From: Micrasema longulum | Taxonomy: Eukaryota > Arthropoda > Insecta > Trichoptera > Brachycentridae | NCBI GenBank assembly: GCA_022494885.1 | Contig: JAGVSM010002739.1 | Span: forward strand, 186,001 to 250,000 | Reading direction: 5' to 3' | DNA: 64,000 nt | Part shown: positions 57,666-64,000 of the stretch, piece after piece | How the letters are laid out: the number at the start of each line of letters is the position of its first letter | Numbering within the stretch: the first letter of the stretch is position 1 | Notes under the pieces: model-generated | The model's database searches: none | What the model was told of the DNA's origin: nothing | What the model saw: only the letters and a program-made list of their open reading frames with translations | Program-made: the position numbers and the translations under genes

Positions 57666-57775
57666 GGTGTAGTTTTAATGCCGTAGTCGTATGAGGAATT
57701 TGTACTGCACCACAGTTAGACGGTTTGTGTTCATATATATGTATCCGTAATCTTGGATATACGCATAAAATACTA

Positions 57776-57885
57776 GGTGGATCAAAAAGTTTGGAATAAG
57801 TGAAAAAAGTAAACTTTTTTGGCCAAATTTGGTTTTATTTGTCAACATACGTTCCTTTTAAGTCGACACAGCTGGAGATGGGCAT
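57776..57885 (+). mobile_element. Mariner terminal fragment
   Basis: The text 'aggtggatcaaaaagttt' is a typical mariner terminal repeat, followed by 'ggttttatttgtcaacatac' as in the subterminal region of mariner elements. Only about 110 bp of one end remain. Confidence 0.55.
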
Positions 57886-58239
57886 TTTGTTTTTTTTTAT
57901 AAAAATGGCAATAACAGTTACCGTTTCACAAATTAAGCTGTTTCGTGAAAACGTTTAAAATATACTTGATGCACGTATACGGCGGGCTTTTTTACTTACA
58001 TTGTTTATGCGAGCGTACATTAAAATTGAGCCACATACTAAATTTGGCATTCCTTTTATACAAATGGCAGAGTCGGCGTTTAAAAAAAATTGTGCGCTTA
58101 AGTGCCTCATTACTGTATGTGAATTCCGACAATATTGTATGAAATTGGGATGAATGGTGCAAAAATATTACCCTAGTCATATTTTTAAACAGTTTCTTTT
58201 AAATGCATTTGTTTTTAAATGGTGAAGAGGCTTACAGTT

Positions 58240-58980
58240 TATTTAAAACGGTGAAGTTTTCCCATTCTTTTCATGTGGTTATGACACTGTTTCAGTTTAA
58301 TTTGCTTCTCCGTTGTGGAAACACCTTCAGTTTTTGGTGGTATTTGTATATCGGTGACGACTAACGACTTTGTGCTGTTTAAAATTTCAAATATTTTAAA
58401 AAACAGAACTATGGGCAAGGTCAAGGGACTGCGCTGGTGAGGGGCGGAGTGAAGATGAGCCAGGGAGATTTCATGCATATATGTGTAAATGTGTATGTAC
58501 TTCTTCCTTGGGAGATAACAATACGAGTAGGTAGCTATAGTGGATAAAGATTTGAAGTTAGGGCAAAGCACAGTACGGAGTGCGGCGGGGCGTTGCATTG
58601 TTCGCGCTAACCGAAATTAATTTTTTATTTACTTCTGCACTTGGTGATTTAGTTCTTTTTTTTTAAGGATTTAATTTATCAATTTTTTGAGTATGTCCAA
58701 ATGCTTGCAGACTGGCTGGATTTTCTCCCTAGGGAGTTGTTCATATTAAAATTTGTTGCAACAGAGAGGGGTGAATGTTACAGTGAGTAAAGTGGCCACA
58801 TAAACCAGCCAATGACAGGTCATAAACCCTGTAAATGCCTAGACTACCATATTCCCTTCTCAAAAATGTTTTCCCTTTCTGTTGCAATAAATTTAGATTT
58901 ATTTTTGTGAAACTGTTTTAAGTGTTTCAGAAGGGTAACTGTTTTAAAACAGCAGTTACATTTTTTTTTACCACCTCTAG
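58240..58980 (+). repeat. Repeat H, copy carrying an inserted family G element
   Basis: Counterpart of 18680-19020 in the opposite orientation: 'ctccgttgtggaaacacc', 'acgactttgtgctgttta' and 'gtgaaactgttttaagtg' recur in mirrored order. The family G hairpin at 58685-58905 lies between blocks that are closer together in the 18-kb copy. No protein recognised. Confidence 0.6.
58685..58905 (+). repeat. Family G hairpin repeat nested in repeat H
   Basis: The best-preserved family member: 'ctccctagggagttg', 'aaatttgttgcaacagagag', 'ccaatgacaggtcataaacc', 'aatgcctagactaccatatt' and the inverted 'tctgttgcaataaattta'. The inverted blocks give a hairpin of about 160 bp. Confidence 0.7.
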
Positions 58981-59124
58981 ATACAGCGAGTCCAACTATT
59001 TTTCAACTTTTTTATCCTGTACAAAAAGTAATTCTTCGGAAGCTCTCCAAAACAGGCCTCAGTTTCAGCTATGTGTTCCTCTGATGAGGAATAGCTTACC
59101 GGTGAGCCATCTCTTTTTATTTAA

Positions 59125-59625
59125 TTTAATTTTTTGTACATAATTTTAATTGTAGATTGGCGGGTTTATTGCCAAATATCAATTTCTTCCAACCAACCAA
59201 TAAAATAAAAGTTTATTTTTTTAAGCCAACTTACAAAACATATTTAATAGGAAAAAAAAAAACTAAAGATACGTCTATAAAAATAGAAATAAATGTATGT
59301 GTTTATGAAAAATTATCTTGATTCAATACCATTACTCAATGGGAAAAAGGAAAAAGGAGGAAAGGAGGAGAGATTAAGGAAGGAGATTTAAACGGAGATA
59401 CTGTAGTAACATCTTTGATGGTGGATGGGAGATGATTCCACAGTCGAGCGGCATGGACACTATATGAGTTAGAGAAGAAACAGGAATTGTGGATGGGTAT
59501 TAAGAGAGTGCCTTTAGAATTAGAACGAAGGGGTAAACTATGAACTGATAAGCATTGAAATTTTTCACGCTCTCTTCTCTTCAGGTTTGGAAACAGGTAG
59601 AAGTCACTGGGGGATACTGTAACAC
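59125..59625 (-). mobile_element. CR1-like non-LTR retrotransposon, 3' end
   Basis: On the minus strand, about 59350-59500 reads SYSVHAARLWNHLPSTIKDV then TTVSPFKS, the ARxWNxLPxxIKxxxxxxxFK tail of CR1/L2-type reverse transcriptases. The 3' part toward 59125 is A/T-rich non-coding and matches 1785-2050. The 5' part of the element is missing. Confidence 0.75.
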
Positions 59626-60984
59626 TGAAATGTCAGCAAAAAGAAAAATAAATACATTTACCCTAGTATGAGCTTGTTATAGTAACTCATTTGGCAAGGT
59701 AGTCAACAATTCCAAAAGACTGAATCTATGATTCACTTAACTCATGTCCAAACGCTCAGTCATGCCCAACGCGTATTTAGTCGTTCTTCGACCACCAGCC
59801 AGGTGTGATATTTATAATTGAAACCAAAATGTCTGCCTGTGTCGTGAAAGCGTGTAAGAACCTTTCGGATAAACATTGTAAAAAAAAAATTGTGTACCTT
59901 TTTATTGGTAAATATTTGTTCATGAGTGATTCAACAAAGCTTCAAATAATTCATATTAAAATGAATATATTATTATTTATAAACGTCAAACTATGCCTAG
60001 AGGCGCAATTGAGAAGCTCTTCTTACTTACAGGGATGCACTGATATGGATACGTTTTTAATATATATTAAATGTTGGTTAATATTATGCAGTCCTGTTTC
60101 TTATCCGGAATATGTTTATGTGAGATAGCATCGCCCTTCTATCCAGCGTTACCTAGTTCGTACCCGCCTTTTAATACCGTTCTTTCTCATGGTAAGCATG
60201 CCACTATCTTTGGGTAAGTCTTTGACGTAGTTCCAAAAGGATTTTGAAACCGAAATCCAGTGAAAAGATATAAATGGGTCAAAATTATATGGAATTTAAG
60301 GAAAAAATTTGATTGGGATCCACAAAAAATTCATGTTGATAGTAAACATTAAAATATTAACTTTTTTATTTACTAAAAATGGGTATCCTCCAATATTTGG
60401 TAGTATATGTATGCTCGTTTAATACAGCCCTGCTATAAATAAATATACTCAGTAACTACAGGTATGTTTTCATGTCAGTACGTTGAAAAAAATATTTTAC
60501 TCTATATGGTGCGTCTATGTGTATTAATAGATCGATGACCAGCATAAAGACAATAGAAATATTTGATAGATTAAATTTATTTAAATACCACACAAAATAA
60601 ACAAAAAATAATAAAATTACATACATACTTAAAATGGTTGCTGATCTGGTCTATCCAATGTTTTTATTATTTATGAGTTTTCCTGAAAACAAGTTAAGAA
60701 CTTTCAAGTAATTTCATTCGTCCGCATCAAAATAATTAGAAGTGAAATTCGGATATTAGAATCGCGGATAATGTTGTCAATCGGTTATAATCATAATCAA
60801 TTAGTCCTAAAACTATCTATACAAATAAAATCCACATACTGTGATCAAACTTCGCACGTTATATTTTAGTAATTATGTCGATATAAATCCATCTATATAA
60901 ACAAAATCCGCATATTGGGATTGAACTTCACACAATGTTATCACTTATATTAATTAAATGTCGATACAACACGAAGGTACATAA
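59626..60984. other. Mostly gene-free stretch with a degenerate 76-bp direct repeat
   Basis: Apart from the THAP-like frame at 59829, no exon was recognised. Near 60815 and 60892 two diverged direct copies begin 'tctatacaaataaaatcc' and 'tctatataaacaaaatcc', the kind of short repeat that flanks or ends old mobile elements. Confidence 0.4.
59829..59900 (+). pseudogene. THAP-like N-terminal fragment
   Basis: From ATG 59829 the frame reads MSACVVKACKNLSDKHCKKK, like the first residues of a THAP zinc finger (C-x4-C then N and basic residues). The following residues (IVYLFIGKYLF) do not continue with the expected F.FP. A GTAAAT donor-like site at about 59907 could end an exon there. Nothing downstream completes the domain. 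It may be a relic of a THAP gene or of a THAP-bearing transposon. Confidence 0.3.
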
Positions 60985-61930
60985 ATGAGTTTTTATCTGA
61001 AGCATAACTTTAAGATCACAGTTTATGTAACAGACATCGGACTTTCAGACCGCAGATTAGTGAACTGTAAAATGAATATACAGAAACCAACAGCAATTTA
61101 CAAAACACTCACATCAAGGCCATGGAGAAAATTAAATTTAGAACATTTTAATTCCGAACTTTTGACATCGTTCATTGGTCCGGATATTGACTGTCGCTCA
61201 AACGACGTCGATTCATTGGTTGGGTTGTACAATGGGGTACTATCTAACGTGACAGACAAATATGCACCACTTACTACAAAAACTATTTGAAAAAGGAAAT
61301 TTGATGTGTGGTTTGACAAAAATTGTCAACGCAAAAATAAAAGTTATGACGTTTAGAACGTAAATACTACACTGTCACCTTCAGACCGATCAATATGGTT
61401 AGAAATGCAAGCTTCTCACGGGACATTTATAAAATAAATAAAATCAATTTTCTGGTGCACAAAAATCACTAAACCGAGAAAGCCTCCAAAACAACACTGG
61501 CGAAGCCTTCAATCTGTTTATGGTGACTGTATAACTTAATATGGACGCTACTGCTTCCGATTTTTCCGACTTTTTAACAAATAAAGACGAAAAAATCAGA
61601 CTCGCATCTAGTTCAGGAAAAAAAACCCGGTGATTTCAGCTAACGCCTCCCAAAAATTAAGTAAATTTAATCCAACATCTGTAAATAAGGTTAAAAAGGA
61701 CTGTTCCGGCATTACCCAACAATGTATAATAGATCTGATTCCAACAAGGCTTTTGAAAAAATGCATCAACGTATTAGCTTCATTTTTAACAGACTTATTT
61801 AATCCATCCATAAATTTATTTTTACCTTACAGGCATTTTTCTAAAAAATCCGGTATTTTAAGCAACCTGAACAAGCATTCCTTCATTTTGAAATGGTGAC
61901 TCTATCCGGGAAAGACAATCAAGTTGAGTC
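60985..61930 (+). mobile_element. CR1-like retrotransposon, endonuclease tail to RT start (decayed)
   Basis: The plus strand reads DIGLSDRRLVNCKMNIQKP (end of the apurinic endonuclease, GLSDHxLV motif), RPWRKLNLEHFNSELLTSFI, VGLYNGVLSNVTDKYAPL then a stop, KRKFDVWFDKNCQ, and after frame changes IDLIPTRLLKKCINVLASFL and TDLFNPSINLF. The last two are the DPIPTxLLK..ILPxLTxIINxSL block just before the reverse transcriptase fingers. The catalytic FADD region is not present. Several stops and shifts make it inactive. Confidence 0.8.
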
Positions 61931-62664
61931 GTATTAATCTAATAATAAAATACAAGTACATAATCAGTTTTTTAATATATTTTTCAACCAAATTTTGTGT
62001 ACATCACGTCCACCGTCCATGAAAACTTAGTTTCGACAATGTGAATATCCCAGAAGTCAGACGTAACTTGAAATAATCATAATTACAATATTGATATTTG
62101 TTTCAATAAAACATAATATTACGCAGTAAAATTAGTATTTTTAATAAAATTATTCTAAATTCTAACCTTTATTTAATTCTTTATGCGCCGGCGTTTTAGT
62201 GCAGTGCATGCGGTATATCAAGGTATATAATTTAATTCATCATCTTGACTAACGATATACGTATAAAATAATATTTTAAACTATCTTTATAAGACTTAAA
62301 AATAACAACACATTTCTTAAATGGTATAAAATTATTATATTTAAATCGGAATCCAGAAGTGAGATAACATCACTCTGCACCAGAGATTAGTAAACAGGGC
62401 TTATTCACAGACTACTTATTTAAGTTGTGGTCAGAGACAATGCCGAACTACATGGTTGTGGCTAGCAATATGTTTAGTCTATGGTACCCATATATTTTTA
62501 ATCTATAGGATTAGAAATTTGTAGAAAAGTGGAAAATTTCGGAAAATCTGTGGAAAAGCGGAATTTACTCGGAATATTGGTGAAAAAATATAACATAAAT
62601 CTCAAATTGCTTTAATATACACATATTACAGTTTACATTCGTTTGTATACTGACGCATCTGAAA
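61931..62664. other. Gene-free stretch; promoter side of the TMEM59-like gene
   Basis: No exon recognised. Near 62520-62590 an A/G-rich stretch repeats 'gtggaaaa'-type words. The 5' UTR of the gene starting at 62689 should lie in the last part. Confidence 0.35.
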
Positions 62665-62688
62665 ATGTACTTATTTACTGGTCGGAAA

Positions 62689-63923
62689 ATGAACCAGAAA
62701 TTACTGATGTTACTGACGATTCTGTTCTTTGTGAATTCAACATTTTCACTTGCTGAAACCTTATTTGAAGCACCCCTTGAGCTGGATGTCTGTGAACAGG
62801 TTTGCGCTGAAAATGCTTTACAAGATGTAAGTTTTATATATTAATTTGTTCTTGGAATCGATTTAGGATAATAATTGACTAATATTTCATTAGGGAAAAA
62901 CAACTAACTTAGCTGTAAGAAAGAGATAATATGAAAGTCTAGGCATTAACACAGTTTGTGACCTGTCATTGGTTGGTTTAAGTGATTACACACCTTTTAA
63001 CATATAATATGTACAAAAATGTAATACAAGAGATACCTTTTTTAAATATGCATCATAAAAATATTAGAATATAAATAAGACAAACTCTTGTTTTATGCAT
63101 TTTCCTTATGTTATTTATTTCCAACATGCTTAGTTAGTTTATTGAACATTATATAAACTCATAAATTCTGTATGTGAGGAACAAGGGTAATGAAGATTAA
63201 AAAGTTGTTTGATTTAATGTGAAAAAGATTATTCATAAAAAACTTTAAAATATTTTTTATAGTGAAATACAAATGAAATACAATCTATAATTTTTGAAAA
63301 TAAAATACTTATAACAGATTTATTTCTAGTAAGACCAGAAAACGATTTTAGTCACCACTAAATAATTCAATCAGCCGCTCTGTTTGGCGGCTAGACTATT
63401 CATTAAATGTCGGCATTCAATTGAATGGCTAACGGACGCTTAGCCAAAATACTGAAAGCAACAATTAACAAAAGGGCTGAACGTGGCTTAGCCTTTTTAA
63501 GTTTAATGCCACAATAATCATTGTTTTATTTTTAAATATATTTTGTCATGTTATTTTAAGTTAGGATAAGTTGGATTAAGTTTAATAATAAAAAAAATAT
63601 CATTGAACATATTAATGTACATAAAATATTATTTAATATTTAATAATAAACGTAACCCGGCGGATTTGGATTAATGAACAGCCTCGCCATTCAATTGAAT
63701 GCCAACATTTGATGAACAGCCTAGCCGCCCAATTGAGTGTCTGATTTGACTGTTTGGCGGCTACATATATACATATATATCTTTTATAATATTTACATCT
63801 TATTTAAGAAAACTGCCACGCAATGCGAAAGGGGTTGCAGATTCTTTAATATCGCCATGAATACCAATTGGTCTGTTGGAAAGAGCGTTGATCTGAATAT
63901 AACAAAGGACCAGTGTAAGCAAT
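62689..63923 (+). CDS. TMEM59-like membrane glycoprotein, first two coding exons (runs off the window)
   Basis: By family knowledge TMEM59 is a single-pass Golgi/endosomal protein with a Cys-rich lumenal part. Exon 1 (62689-62826) reads MNQKLLMLLTILFFVNSTFS then LAETLFEAPLELDVCEQVCA, a clear signal peptide (Lys, then a Leu/Ile/Phe core, likely cut near LA|ET), and ends in phase at GAT|GTAAGT. Exon 2 (63809-63923) follows an acceptor TTATTTAAG and reads KTATQCERGCRFFNIA through DLNITKDQCKQ, ending one base into a codon before GTAAGT. The pattern C-x3-C, then CERGCRFF and DLN(I/R)TK..C, fits TMEM59 (CQRGCRLF and DLNRTKLEC, as I recall them). An in-frame ATG at 62665 would add eight residues ahead of the signal peptide, so the second ATG is preferred. 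The rest lies beyond the right edge. Neither exon forms a long open frame. Confidence 0.6.
63385..63730. repeat. Inverted-repeat element in the TMEM59-like intron
   Basis: Left arm about 63387-63434 ('cggctagactattcattaaa' through 'cattcaattgaatgg') is mirrored by the right arm 63681-63730 ('gccattcaattgaatgcc' and 'gatgaacagcctagccgcc'). The word CATTCAATTGAATG is itself palindromic. Non-coding, MITE-like. Confidence 0.7.
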
Positions 63924-64000
63924 GTAAGTAATGATCCACTTTCTTAAAGTAATGTGAAATACATTTGAGGTATCCAGTAACGATTTCTGTCATATGTCAA

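Noticed and set aside
1..64000. CRISPR array, bacterial operon or plasmid-like system
   Set aside because: No regularly spaced direct repeats with unique spacers were seen. All genes have spliceosomal introns or eukaryotic family membership.

Overview
The window is AT-rich eukaryotic nuclear DNA with GT-AG introns, coding exons far apart, and dense decayed transposable elements. Tc1, mariner and pogo-type DNA transposons, RTE-like and CR1/Jockey-like retrotransposon pieces, tRNA-derived SINEs and hairpin elements are all present. The proteins are metazoan. An arthropod, most likely an insect and plausibly a lepidopteran, is my inference; no single base proves it.

Six protein-coding genes can be supported, and I rebuilt them exon by exon with reading phase checked at each junction. 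Left to right they are: (1) OXCT1/SCOT, mitochondrial succinyl-CoA:3-ketoacid CoA-transferase, + strand, ten coding exons, 4086-16807, 511 aa; (2) INTS12, the PHD-finger subunit of Integrator, - strand, two coding exons, 23245-19952, 250 aa; (3) a FAM120-family gene (constitutive coactivator of PPAR-gamma-like), + strand, 17 coding exons, 29213-47365, about 964 aa; (4) SWI5, a short DNA-repair protein, - strand, 50542-50306; (5) PSMG3, a proteasome assembly chaperone, followed after only 20 nt on the same - strand by GPN2, a GPN-loop GTPase, 56769-55439; (6) the first two coding exons of a TMEM59-like membrane protein, + strand, from 62689, running off the right edge. The TMEM59 exons were found by splice reasoning and do not form a long open frame.

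The genes are housekeeping genes and do not form one pathway. Between and inside them lie the mobile elements. Three have clear boundaries: a Tc1-like element at 27149-28292, a Tc1-like element at 54021-55424 whose transposase frame carries a likely spliceosomal intron, and a 306-bp pogo-like MITE at 13276-13581 sitting in the loop of a larger palindrome. The Tc1 element at 54-55.4 kb ends 14 bp short of the GPN2 stop codon and supplies the nearest polyadenylation signal for that gene.

I see no CRISPR array, rRNA, genuine tRNA gene or coherent new multi-gene system. The best leads are the tight PSMG3-GPN2 pair, the transposon-supplied 3' end of GPN2, the intron in the Tc1 transposase, the frame-shifting tandem acceptors at the FAM120 last exon, and hammerhead-like motifs in dispersed repeats.
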